NCBI RefSeq assembly: GCF_041260155.1
Contig: NC_091936.1
Span: forward strand, 41,381,963 to 41,445,962
Direction of reading: 5' to 3'
Length of the DNA: 64,000 nucleotides
Origin: Ptychodera flava
Lineage: Eukaryota; Hemichordata; Enteropneusta; Ptychoderidae
Position 1 is the stretch's first letter. Each line of letters starts with the position of its first letter. This document shows positions 12,066 through 26,400 of the stretch, piece by piece. The position numbers were made by a program, and so were the translations under genes. The notes under the pieces were generated by a model. It saw only the letters and a list, made by a program, of their open reading frames with translations. It did not search any database and had not been told where the DNA came from.

Positions 12066-13090
12066 ATAAGCTTATATGCGAAGCACATAAGGGTTCGCAA
12101 ACTGAGATACGTCTTGAGGAGGCAATTAACAATATTCACCGACTTTCTCAAACTAACAATTAGTTACCCTACAATTTTATTCACTCTTCGGTTTCTGGAT
12201 ATTAAAAGCAGGATAATTAATATTCATAGTTCTGTAGTGATCGTATGTTGATAGCTTCTGTGTCGATGTGCAGTATGATTAACCTGACATATGGCATGAA
12301 CATGAATTGGCTGGGCGGTGAAAATATTGTAAAGCAAAATTATAATACATCTTCCAAAGTGAGATTCTGATGGTAAGTGGAGAGGTAGAGCTATTCGAGG
12401 CGTGAATATAATAAATGAATGAACACTCGTGGCTTTTGCATACCTCATGGAAATTAGTATGTGTAGTACTAGAAAAATGAAATGAACAAACTGTTTGTAA
12501 GCATATTACATATTAGTTAAGGCGTTACTTACTGCAACATCAGAAGGCCGGGACTCTGCGACATTTTGTCCCTGTTCTTAAAACTTTTACGGTATCAAAT
12601 TTGGTAATGTTTATTGATACAAGTTCTTTTTGTCGACATCCATGCTTTTTTCATACCTCTGGAACTTTGTCATTTTTTTCGCTTCATAGAAATGTGTTAT
12701 CAATATGGTCTCCATCGTCACTGAGAAAGCGAGTTTTCTTCACATCGCTTACAAGCATGTAAACTGTTTCATGAAAAAAAACCAACATCGGTATCGTGGA
12801 TTATCGAGATTTGCAGAAATCTGAAATTGGGAACTAATCCGGACACAGATGATGTGTCTAGCAAGTGAAGGTTAAAACAAACGTGTCTGCCTCTGCATGA
12901 TTCGTCCACTTTTGAAAACTATGAGCCGGCGAAGGACCTGGTAACTAAGGTAAATATTGCCACTAGAGGCGCCTTTGGTCAATCCATACCGTGGCAATGG
13001 CACAATGATGTGTTTGCTACGGACAGATGTTTTATTCCTGAAATTGTTCAGAATGACACATTTTTAAAATCAAGAAATATGGCACGGGAA
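12066..13090. other. Spacer 3' of gene B, no gene recognised
   Basis: AT-rich sequence without family exons. At its right edge lie minus-strand AATAAA motifs (RC of TTTATT at 13031-13036 and 13092-13097), about 150-210 bp past the gene B stop. These are candidate polyadenylation signals. Confidence 0.35.
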
Positions 13091-13243
13091 ATTTATTCAG
13101 AAAACAGGTGGTACATGGTTGATCTTCTACAAGAAAGAGTTTAATTTGTTCAATGTCAAAGGACAGCCTAGTGGTTTTGTGTGTGAAAACATTCACGAAA
13201 TGTTGACAAAAAAGCATGCAATCCCGGAGAAAACGATGGACAT

Positions 13244-15812
<2,569 letters not shown>

Positions 15813-16220
15813 TGTGCGGAGGTTTATAAGACCGGGTTGCTAAAACGGAAGTTGTGTAATTCAAACATATTGGTGCATAAAAAAGCGACCGGGAGACCAA
15901 CATATTAATCAGGCTGTTCCAAAGTCGATTTGCACCCATGTCCGTCTTCTCGTCTGTTGAAGTCTCGTCTGTTGCAGGGGCGGCCGGATGAGAGCTCCGC
16001 AGAGCAGACGTCTGTTAGACGGATCTGTGAACCGATAAAGTTCATGTATGTGGCCTGTTTCTGTCTTTTAAAAAAGACGAGGATCCCCAACACATGAACA
16101 TAATTTTCAACCGACAGCGAGTGCTGCGTTTACTACGTCTTGGATTCGGCGAACTGTGGAGTCCGACATTTTACCATCTCAGAAGAGGAAAAATCGGCGA
16201 TCATAGATCTACACTGACAT
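15813..16220. other. Upstream flank of gene B, no gene recognised
   Basis: Likely holds the gene B promoter. A CTTATAAACC box (minus strand, about 15821-15830) lies only about 10-20 nt before the start codon, too close to be a confident TATA box unless the leader is extremely short. No coding region recognised. Confidence 0.3.
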
Positions 16221-17424
16221 TTGTAACCTCCACAAATGTAATAATCTCCACAAATGTAATATCAACCACAATTGTAATAAAATGCACCCATAAATGTAAT
16301 ATCGCCCATAAATGTAACAAAAATCAACCATAAATGTAATAAAAACACCAACCACAAATGTAATAAATGGTAACCATAAATGTAATACAAAAATCACCCA
16401 TAAATGTAATACTTGTCAACCATAAATGTAATAAATCTATTGTGTCGTTGCAATTGAGGAATTAGCCCTTAAATATTTATCTATGTAATAAGGAAAGCAA
16501 CTCCACACATTCATTTCTTAATTGTTTGCGTTTAGTGTGTTTTGCATATTTGAAAGTGTATTTTACGTTTCCCTGTTTTGTGTACAGAACTGATTGGTCA
16601 TGGCGAGACACAGCTGTAATCTGAATGTCAGTGCAGTCTCTACTCCAGAGTGGGGAAGACTGTATAACACTACGATCCTTTAACGCCGTTTTTTCGAAAA
16701 TTGCCGTACTTTCTTAATCAATTGCCTCAAATTCGTCTTCAGTGGCTAAATTATGTGGAATAATCGATAGATTGTCTGTATTCCTATGTTGTCCCACTTG
16801 AAGTTTGTTCCTTCACTAGGGATGCCAGGATGTCTAATTTTGTTCTACTGTGTTCAAGGTAGTGTTCGTATTGTTTTTTACTAGATTGAAATATATGTTC
16901 TCGTCAACATGTTTTGTGTCGTAAGTTTCTGTTATAAGGTTTTATATTTCTCTGCTATTTGTTCTGAGTCATCTGTCATAAACTTTGTGTGGTATCACTG
17001 ATTGACGAGTTATTTTGACGCTTCCTTATTATGTAATTATCAGTGTCTAGAACTGCTGTTCCACTTCCATTATCTAACGGTTTGATCAATACCTCGCCGT
17101 TTTCTGTTAGCGTTCTCAAAGTATTCTATTCTGTGTTTTGGAAAGGAAACCTAGTTTCAGGAAAGTATGCAATAACATTAAACTAGTCTTATTAAAGTTA
17201 TTATTTACTCAGGGCATTGATAAACAAATGATCACATATGCAAGTTCAAGTTTATTACGTTTATGGTTGAGTTTTATTACATTTATGGTTAATTTGTTTA
17301 TTACATTTGTGGTTGCGGGTTGTTACATTTATGGTTGACTATTTTATTACATTTGTGGTTGATTTTATTACATTTGTGGTTGATATTACATTTGTGGAGA
17401 TTATTACATTTGTGGAGGTTACAA
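16221..17424. mobile_element. 1.2-kb element with arrayed inverted ends (CCAYAAATGTAATA units)
   Basis: The left end (16221-16432) begins TTGTAACCTCCACAAATG and contains about ten CCAYAAATGTAATA-like units at 18-24 bp spacing. The right end (about 17240-17424) is its inverted counterpart with about eight units and ends in GGAGGTTACAA. The outermost roughly 50 bp of the two ends match almost perfectly as inverted repeats. A 3-bp direct repeat (CAT) flanks both sides and could be a target duplication or chance. The interior is about 800 bp and contains a reverse-transcriptase-like fragment. Arrays of this type often bind a transposase, but none is encoded here. Confidence 0.75.
16930..17110 (-). 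pseudogene. Fossil reverse-transcriptase fragment, Penelope-like
   Basis: The minus strand reads IKPLDNGSGTAVLDTDNYI in the interior of the inverted-end element. This resembles the conserved segment (kPaDKG...vvld...DY) upstream of the catalytic core in Penelope-like reverse transcriptases. Only a short, broken remnant is present. Its location between the inverted arrays suggests either that it inserted there or that the arrays belong to an old Penelope-type unit. Family assignment is from motif memory only. Confidence 0.4.
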
Positions 17425-17953
17425 CATTTGCGTGTAAGAAATGTTAGCATACGATATATAGGTAGGAGACAGTAAACTAAATGTACAACAAAATATGTAA
17501 ATATTCATTGGTCATTTTAGAAAGAAAGGAGACGCCCTCTCTTTAACAGCTCTGACAGAAACCTGACGCGATTACTCAGTCAACATGGTGAAACGATATT
17601 TCAATGAACGAAATAAATAAAATTTCGTTTTTTAATAGATGACTTTGTTTCAAGTTCAAAATCGTCTTTAGGTATCAGCCTACTTTCTAACAGCCCGGAA
17701 CTAATCGGAGGGATTTGTCCGTGCATGGAAGGACGAATTTTTCATTCCTTTCCCCTGGAAATTCCCGTAGTGGTACAGGTTTAATCCTTGCCATTCATAT
17801 TAAAGATTTAGATCGCACATTTCAGTGGTCTATGAGCTTATTTTATAAATATTTATTTTATTTATCTATTTTATAAATGGATTTGCCGAATACTACATCT
17901 AAGCGTTTATGGTGTCTAGACACACATAATACGCTGCGGTGCTTGTCAGTGGG

Positions 17954-18055
17954 TGGATGGATGGATGGATGGATGGATGGATGGATGGATGGATGGATGG
18001 ATGGATGGATGGATGGATGGATGGATGGACGGACGGATAGATGGATGGATGGACG
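17954..18055. repeat. (GGAT)n microsatellite
   Basis: Nearly pure GGAT tetranucleotide tract with a few C substitutions toward the right end. It produces a spurious WMDG-repeat open frame. Confidence 0.95.
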
Positions 18056-18766
18056 GACGAAAGGATGTATTATCAGAGATGACCGATGGGTTTAAACTTG
18101 TTCGTCGACATCACGTATATAGAACTGATCACTACGTAGCCAAAGTCATTGCTTTGAGCCGGTGCAATAACCCTTATATCGATCTAAGGGTTAACTGAAA
18201 CGAATGAATAATGACAAAAATAATGAATAATGAGAAAGAATGTGGATGTGGACACGTTGGTCACGTTATGATTCACATATGTCGGACAAAACAGAGCTTG
18301 CATTCATCCATTTTAATAATTGATACTTCCAAGGTCTATTTCAGGTATTGTGTGCCATGACGTCATCGATTGTTTACACCCATACGGTTACCGTGCAAAA
18401 ATAATATCGTAGGGACTCTTATCTTGGGATAATTATACCATTGACATTTGCGATTTATGAACACATTTCAAAAATAAAGGTAATGTAATTGATACAAAGT
18501 CTTCTCAAAATTCATTTAATACAAAATATACCGGCAAGAATTGTGTTGGAGCGATTAGTGTAAAACTAAACACAATTATATTTACTGTTTTCACCCATGT
18601 GAAATCTAAGAGGAGAGGTTTTATTGAAAAAGAGACGTAAACATTAAGGTCACAGGCAGTTTACCAGGGTCATGATCTTAGAACATGGATTGCCAATGTA
18701 TAGTATCAAACACTGGCAGAACAACATAAGAGTTCACATGTTCGATAACTTTTTTACTAAATAGCA

Positions 18767-18822
18767 TAAATAAATAAATAATAAATAAATAAATAAATAA
18801 ATACATAAATAAATAAATAAAT
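18767..18822. repeat. (TAAA)n microsatellite
   Basis: AAAT/TAAA tetranucleotide tract with one interruption (ATAC). Confidence 0.9.
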
Positions 18823-18931
18823 GTTGTTATCATGTTTAGTGTTCGGCTAGCGGACGTCATTTGTGAACAAGGCTAAGATATCTCACATTCAAACTGTGGC
18901 GACTGTGAGACGCATGTTGCAAATACAAGAT

Positions 18932-19179
18932 AGGTAGCACCTCTGACTTACAGCCTATCAAAAGGTAGCGCCTCTGACTTACAGTCTATCAAAAGGTAGC
19001 ACCTCTGACTTACAGCCTATCAAAAGGTAGCACCTCTGACTTACAGCCTATCAAAAGGTAGCGCCTCTGACTTACAGCCTATCAAAAGGTAGCACCTCTG
19101 ACTTAGCCTATCAGAAGGTAGCACATCTGACTTACAGCCTATCAAAAGGTAGCGCCTCTGACTTAGCCTATCAAAAGGC
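18932..19179. repeat. 31-bp minisatellite
   Basis: Eight tandem copies of AGGTAGCRCCTCTGACTTACAGCCTATCAAA-type units. Most are 31 bp. Two are 3 bp shorter because they read ACTTAGCC in place of ACTTACAGCC. Units alternate between GCAC and GCGC variants. Confidence 0.92.
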
Positions 19180-19768
19180 AGGAGAGCAATGACGAAAACA
19201 AAATGATCGTATACTTTTGGATTTGGGGCGCTGTACAGCGTACCTGACCGAGGGACCAGAATCCTCACATGTTGTCATTGGATTCGGACAGTTCTGTAAC
19301 ACAGAGCCTTCATTTAATCGTTATGTTTATAGAGCTGCCAGTCAGTGCTGGCGGCTCCTTGTATACTTGCATGCATGTATTATTATCGTTTAGCTGGAGG
19401 AAAACATTGGATTCTGGGCGTGCACTCTTTGTCCTTGTAGCCACCCTTGCGAGACTTTCATGTTTGTAATAGATCATGGGTGCTTTTGTAGATTGTGATA
19501 TGAAAAGAATATCTTGCCATATGAAGTTATTAGAAGTTGTTCTTAGTAATTTACAGAATTTATATCTATGGAAACCCAATTAGTAAAGTGTACACTTATG
19601 CTAAGGTTACTTTACGGGAGTAAACGTAAGCGTGATAACTCGTATTCGCATCAACAATAATATGATTACAAAACAACAACAACAACGTATTAGTGCTCTT
19701 CAATTTTAAGCACAAACACGGTTAAACCAGAGTACTAATTAAAAAACCCCAGTGAATAAACCAGCAAT

Positions 19769-19818
19769 GTATGTCTTCTTTCGTTTTTCTTACTTAAGAA
19801 AAACGAAAGAAGACATAC
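19769..19818. repeat. Perfect 50-bp palindrome (24-bp arms, 2-bp spacer)
   Basis: The left arm 19769-19792 (GTATGTCTTCTTTCGTTTTT...) and right arm 19795-19818 are exact reverse complements, separated only by CT. It lies immediately beside the left end of the MITE at 19825. Perfect arms imply recent origin or an assembly artefact. Confidence 0.95.
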
Positions 19819-19824
19819 CTTAAT

Positions 19825-20191
19825 AAGGTAGAATGTGCCTCGGGGACAGATATTTGGTCTACGAATTTTTTACAATTCTATTCTGATCTACCACTTGTAG
19901 AGGGGGGCTCATTTTAAAGCACTTGGAGTAAGGAAATTTTTCACTTTCTTTATTTTTTTGATAATCGGAAAAAAATGTTCACTTAGGCCTATAGTTAACA
20001 AAAGGATGGCAACCATTGTGAATTTCAACTTCGGTAAATATTAAATAATTTGTGTCTCTAGCACTAAACTTCGTGCGGTGACCCCTGATTTTTATTCTTT
20101 ATTTGGTAAGAGAATGTTTGAAAATTTCATTGAGGAATGTTTGAGCAGAAGTTTAACTTAAGTCTTTCACTTTTGAGGCACTTACTACCTT
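19825..20191 (+). mobile_element. MITE, dispersed family copy 2
   Basis: Left end AAGGTAGAATGTGCCTC and right end GAGGCACTTACTACCTT are inverted repeats. The interior matches the copies at 11701-12065 (inverted) and 46634-46973. No coding capacity. Confidence 0.75.
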
Positions 20192-20554
20192 AAACAGCAC
20201 TCAGATCAGCAATATACTGTCCTTTTGACGGATGTGTCCCAAGTCTTCGGTGCATTAGAATTTGAAGTTGCCGCATGATGGCGGGAGTCAAGTGAGTATG
20301 CAAATTTCAACAGCTCTGCTGAATCATAAACTTTCGAGAATTGTTTTCTCGGGGTTCTACGGTGAAACCGATGCTGTTTTCTAAATTTGCTATCAATAGA
20401 CGCTCAGTTTTCATCGTATTTTGACCATTTGACCTTCTCTTGGTTCGAAGTATACGTACTTTGTCATCCCTCTCTCCTCTGGAGCTCCCCAATAGCATAT
20501 CCAAAGGCCTAGTTCGAATTTCGTACCCCTATGTGCATGTTATAGCTGCTCTTC

Positions 20555-20877
20555 TTAAAGGGACAAAGTCGGCCATTTTTCATGAATTTTGTTTGATGCG
20601 AAATACTACTTATATTGTTTGACATGTTGAAAGATACTGAATGAATTGGTAACTCTGCATATATTCGACCCCGGTTTTAGACACTATACATGAAACCATC
20701 GCGAAAATGAATTATTGGTCATGACAATTAATTCACTTTCGCGATGGTTTCATTTTATTTGTCGAATATATGCATGGTCGTCTATTCAATCAGTATCTTT
20801 CAACATGTCAAACAATATAAGTGATATCTTGTATATCAAACAAAATTCATGAAAAATGGCCGTCTTTGTCCCTTTAA
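20555..20877. mobile_element. MITE with long inverted ends and TTAA (or TA) at its edges
   Basis: The left end TTAAAGGGACAAAGTCGGCC and right end GGCCGTCTTTGTCCCTTTAA are inverted. The arms continue for more than 100 bp with few mismatches (TTTTTCATGAATTTTGTTTGA, TGACATGTTGAAAGATACTGA, GCATATATTCGA, GAAACCATCGCGAAA). The edges can be read as a TTAA duplication (piggyBac-like) or TA duplication (Tc1/mariner-like); the sequence alone does not decide. Confidence 0.8.
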
Positions 20878-23319
20878 CACAGAACCCATAGACATTTACT
20901 GTAACAACTTTGAAACGTAGTCCGTCGTTTTTTTGCTGATACGGAACAATCTACGATCAGGTGATACTCTTATACCATTTGGCTTCCGAACAAAAATAAT
21001 GTCATGAATATTAAATTAACGCATGACCATATGTTAACTAAGTTTACCGAGCAGATGGGCTCAGTACGCATCAGATGGTCTTTGAAACCCGAATTTGGAA
21101 TATGTTTGAACCGAAGGCTGAAATCAATAATTAATATGTTCATTTCCGATAAAACGAAGGAAAATCCATGGATACAAACGGTTGCTCACTGTTTTATAAG
21201 GTAATACTTGAACGAGTCAAAAGTTGCAAAATCTTCAGATTTCATTTGTAATGTTCGCAGTTGCTGCAATCTTAGAAATCTTGACGATACTTTGTTTTCA
21301 CTGATACTTCTGTAGTTCAGGACACATCGAATGCTATAATATTTTCTATGTCGGGCTTTTCTACATAATTCGGCAGTATCGGAATACAAGGAAAGGAAAT
21401 GATGCATTGTCGAATTTAATAAGACATTGCAATTCTAACAGCTGGCATCAAAATTACCCATAATACCATCAAGGCGAAGTGAATCAGACCCCCTAGCCCA
21501 TCAAGTAAATGTATTTCACTTGGAGTTGACTTTCAGATTCTCAGACTCAGATTCTCAGATGTCAAGACTCAGATTTAGACCTCAGATCTAAGGTGTAACA
21601 TCGATTAGTTACATCAAATCTATACCAGTTATGATCTTTAATATGAAACATGTGATAAAAAATGACAAATTCGACAGATTTACTGGTTACTCAAAAAAAA
21701 GGAGCCGTAGTCGAAATTTGTAAATTCCGGATTTATGGATGGAAATGATCATCTGTTTGATAAAAAAATCATTTTTAATGTACTGAGATCTGCCTTTCTG
21801 TATCAAAATATGTTTTATTTTTGATTTTATTTCACTTATTCTTGCGTGAGATACTTTCAAGATTTTAATTTTAATGTGAGATGTGAGATACGTCAAGTTT
21901 CTCAGACCTGAGATCTGAATTCGAGATATGAGTCTGAGAATCTGAAAAGTCATCTCTACCATTTCACTTGCTTCTTGGAACAAGTTGCAATATCAATATG
22001 ATGAAACCATAGATTGTGTCGTGGTCGTCACTTGGAAAATGAGGAATACGATTGATCAAATGCGGTCTTTGCTTCTTGAGCACTGGACACTGCAACAATC
22101 ATACAACAACTGCGGTAAGTGTTAGGACTTATCAACGAGCGTTGTTGCAGACGTCACTTTTAAGCAGTTCTGTAAGATCTCTACAAATAGCTACTATACA
22201 TGGAATACAACCGGATAAAATTTCCAATCCAAAGCAGGCCTTCACCTTCTCTGTCTTTCATAAATGTAATTTCATTTTATCGGGAAGAATGACGAAAGAT
22301 TCATAAATTGACTCGTATTCGAAGTCACAAAATGAAAATGACGGGTCTGATGTTTCAAAGCTTTTGGATGACATGTTTCGTATGAAATGTATCGTCGTTC
22401 CAATTAATTTGTTATTTGTATAATTTTGTTAAAGTTAAATAATTAAATTCAAAGGTTTTACCATGTAACAAAACATTAGAATGACCCAGAAGGCACAATT
22501 TAATCATATATTTAATTCGACGAACAGTTTATTTCCTCAGTAATCATTAAGATATCACAACGTAACTTAAAATCTGTATCTAAATAGAATAAAATACCAT
22601 CTCACTTGACTTGTTGAACTGTAAATGGAGCTATCGAGAGCTTGTTCGTCGAAAACTTTTCTATGATCATGAAAGCATAGCAATTCTTGCGTTGCCTTAG
22701 TAACCACCTTTTTGTTATCCTTTCTATGATGTCATAAATTGACTTTTACATATAATATTTGGTCTAGTAGCGTATTTCGGACAATTATGCTAAAATGTGC
22801 ACTGTCCATTAATATAGCTTAAAACTATTTTATGCTTCACCTCAGTTTTAACACTCAGAAATAATGAGTAAATTTCCACGTAACTTTTATTTCTTGGGGT
22901 CACGGTAACGCAATGAGTTCAAACCCGACACATTCCGTAATTCTGAGCTATATTACACACGGTCATTTTTTATTTTGGCCTCAGCATACTGTATCTTTAT
23001 TTCTGAAATACCCAATCTAAAGCATAAATAACCTTTTTTAATCAGACTGTCAAATTACGAGGGTTTAGGGAAGAAAACCGTCCGAAAATTGTCGCACTAC
23101 TGTGCAGTTGAGGACAAGTGAGCAGAAATGTGCGAGACTTAGTAGGTTGTCTAGGCAAAGCATTGCTGTGAAAGGACGCAAAAATGACGTGTATGGTGGA
23201 TCCATGTTGGCAAACCATGCTGAGAAATGGGTACAGGGACACGGCGCCATGTTTGCCGGAGATTCATAATTGAAATCATTTCGAATGACACGTTTTAAAG
23301 AAATGTGTGGAAGACACTG
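20878..23319. other. Spacer 3' of gene C, no gene recognised
   Basis: Apart from the inverted repeat at about 21530-21950 I see no recognised gene. Short open frames (21004-21204, 22052-22306, 23042-23250) lack identifiable domains. Confidence 0.4.
21530..21950. mobile_element. MITE-like inverted repeat rich in CAGATTCTCAGACTC
   Basis: Left arm (about 21532-21592) and right arm (about 21890-21950) are imperfect inverted copies. TTCAGATTCTCAGACTCA appears on the left and, inverted, on the right. Inner blocks (CTCAGATCT / AGATCTGA) also pair. The interior is AT-rich without coding content. Confidence 0.6.
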
Positions 23320-23404
23320 TTTATTGCGATTACAATTTGTATGTAATAAATCTATCCCAGGCTATTCTCAAATGCTAATTACAATCATTTAGGAAAAAAC
23401 AAAG

Positions 23405-26400
23405 TTACACTGGTGTGTAGACTTCGCAGTTAGCCACGCTGTACTGGGTGCAGGCAGTGTCACCTGAACTCTCGGTGTAGCCTTCGGCTTCATGAAGTTT
23501 TGCTCCTAAAATAAAAAAGAAGGAAAAATGGAGTTCAGTACAAAGTTGTAGTAGGTGTCGTCGATTATTTAGCAATAAATAATTTATCGAACAATTTTGC
23601 ATCACTTGTTCAAAATGTGACAGGATATCCAGGACCGACAATAGAGTAGACATGCAAACTACATCACCCTCAAGTTTATATTTGGTCAAATCAGCAACAT
23701 GTACATAGTGTACGGGACCATTGTCTGTATATTTTGTGTGCTAGGTTTAAAAGAATATTCCATTGTCAAATCTCGGCGGCATGTTGAAATACCAGTTATT
23801 GAGATAGAGAACACAAGCATATATTATCCAACACTTGTACGGTTATCTTCGACTTACGAATTTCATAAACTAGTGATAGTTAATATTTTATGCGATGATG
23901 ATAGTCGACGTCAAACCAACCGGTATTTCTCGGAGACTAGACTTCAATCGTAAATATTGTGAGAAAGTACTGACAGAAAGTTTTGGCCATGAAAGGGACC
24001 GTAAGTGTAGTCTTGTTGACATTTTCAAGTAATCGGTACGTCTCAACGAGAATTTCATTGTCTATTACATTGCAAATGGTAAAGTTATACGTTCTCAGTA
24101 TTTTGCTGGTAAACACTCTTTATATGTATGGTAAACATTATTATTGTTTGCACAATGCATTATATACGGATATGAATGTTTTATTGAACAATAAGAATAT
24201 GCCCTATCATTTACGATTACGTATTGACGAGCAGAATACTGGGTATTTCAAGTGTGTTGGGAAGCAAAAAAAGTGACAAATATGTGATGTACAGAACATA
24301 GTCACAGCTATTGTCCCTTGAAGTATGCTATGATATCGATACGCTGTAAACGGAAATTCGTATTCGAAAGTGCTAATTAAAAAAAACAAATAAAAGCCCA
24401 AATATCAAAGGTTTTCAGCCAGAAAAGCTGGGCCAATTCAGGCTTACTCCTCCAATCGGCTTTTAGGGACGTTACATACCTACAACCAAGTTGTGCATGG
24501 CGCAATAGTTCGCACCGTTGTCCAAAGTTGCAGACTTAGCAGTACGGCTTGAAGAACCCTGGAACAACAAATAAACAAACAAATAAATAAATAAGAAAGA
24601 AAGACAGAATAACCCTGTTATCAACAATTATTCCTTCCGAGTCTGGCGCTGAAATTGGACAAGGTGAAAACAAAACTTCTTGAAATCATCTGTTAATTTA
24701 AGTATACTTTTATGTTATGTTATTATGATCAAACCACTGATCTCTCACGATTGTCGTACTGTTTCCATGTTGAATCAGAAACTCAAAAATAAACAGAGGA
24801 CTAATCAAAAACGTAAATGTATGAACGAAACAATGTAAAACATAAAGGAGGGGTCGAATCAGACACGGTAATTCGGAATCACGTGATACAAACCGGAGTC
24901 ACGTGACACAAATCAACGGATAGATTGCGAATACAAGGACAGCGTACATCCGATGCTACACTTTATTTTTCCTGCCTAGAGGAGAAGATGAATTTACACA
25001 TTCGAAAGTTACACGATACATTACCTCCGTTCCAATATCAAAAGACCAAGTACATATTTGAAATGTCAGAGATTTAATATGCAATGGTGATTTTTGCGTA
25101 AATTTAACTCAACTTTGCAACCTCCGCTAAGATCCAGCGCTTTCTTCCCAATGGTTTGGAACTTTCCGATGAAATTCACTTACCTTCAATTTACATAATC
25201 CACCTGATTCATTCAAGACAAAGGCCATAGCGTCAACAAACAACAAGTCAGGAGTAGAGTGTTTTGCTCTGATGGCACCGCCGTTGGAAAATGTCAACTG
25301 AAAGGGGTTAATATGTACATTAGTAACTAGATAAAAAGGGGGAAAGAAAACCAACTGTACACGATCAATTGAATTAAAAGGAAATGTCATTGCAGAAATG
25401 CTTTTTTTCATTCTTTAAAATTTAAATGTAGTTTCTGTTTATACATAAATAATTTAAAATTCAAGGTTCGTGTAAGAGCGCTTTCATATTAAGGTGATTA
25501 CAAATTTCGTCTCATCTCCTACCGTTCGCGTAATTGATGACTCACCACAATGCATGCAATGAGAATCTTTTGTCTTGGAGATAGACGCGCCTCCGCTCTC
25601 GTGCAGTACATTGGATCTCAGCGGGCCAATCAAATATCACAAAGAAGCTGAAATATGTTAATTACTTGCAACTTGATTTTTGTTTGATGTTGACCACATA
25701 CCTTGTAATTGCATTTGATTCCATCACCACAGTTGTCTGGGCCCTTCCATGCCTTGATTTGAGCCTTGAGCTTGTCATGGACTTCCGTGCACGGTAATGC
25801 AAAAGTCCTAAGAGTACATACGCAAAAATAAAAGCACAACGGTTCAGGAATTTACAGAAATGTTTCATACATTCTGCCAGTTTGCCACCCTACCCTCTAA
25901 AAATCATGAATAAGCGAATGAGTGTAGATATCTTAATGTGCCGTACATTGATCCAATTGGCTCGGAAACATTGAAACTATAGAAGAGCGACATCAAACCC
26001 ATTTCTCAGTTTCATAAAGCATGTAGACATGACAGAATTATATCATCAGCGACATTTCCCCAACTACTAACTGTACATAATATATGATAACTGAGAAAGA
26101 AACAACAGCTGTAAATTTTGATAATAATTCCTGTTCTATCAAATAAAAATATATCATTATTCTCTTACCCATTGTGAATACTGTATGCCACTCAAAATAC
26201 CGTGCGGTATGCATGCTATTGTTAACGAATGAATTCCAGTGTGGGCTAAAATTTAATTCCTTGTCAACAAGGACGCCAGACATTACAAACTCGTATTGTA
26301 CTGACAAGTTGTACACTGCATTTGGACAAGATATAGGAAGTAGTACGAACAATTGATTTGACAGAGAACATAATGACTGGACAATGGATCGGAGTCACAG

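Larger units (their letters stand above)
17425..18931. other. Repeat-rich spacer between genes B and C, no gene recognised
   Basis: Apart from a (GGAT)n tract (about 17954-18055) and a (TAAA)n tract (about 18767-18822) I see no structure and no family exon here. Confidence 0.4.

Noticed and set aside
11861-12163. 100-residue plus-strand frame starting MKFKMAAIRIPVLSLL
   Set aside because: Most of it lies within a MITE found elsewhere in the window.
15821-15830. CTTATAAACC as a TATA box for gene B
   Set aside because: It is only about 10-20 nt upstream of the start codon and nothing comparable is seen at the other four copies.
23699-24276. Two consecutive plus-strand frames in intron 4 of gene C
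   Set aside because: No domain, no splice context and no conserved motif; consistent with chance in AT-rich intron.
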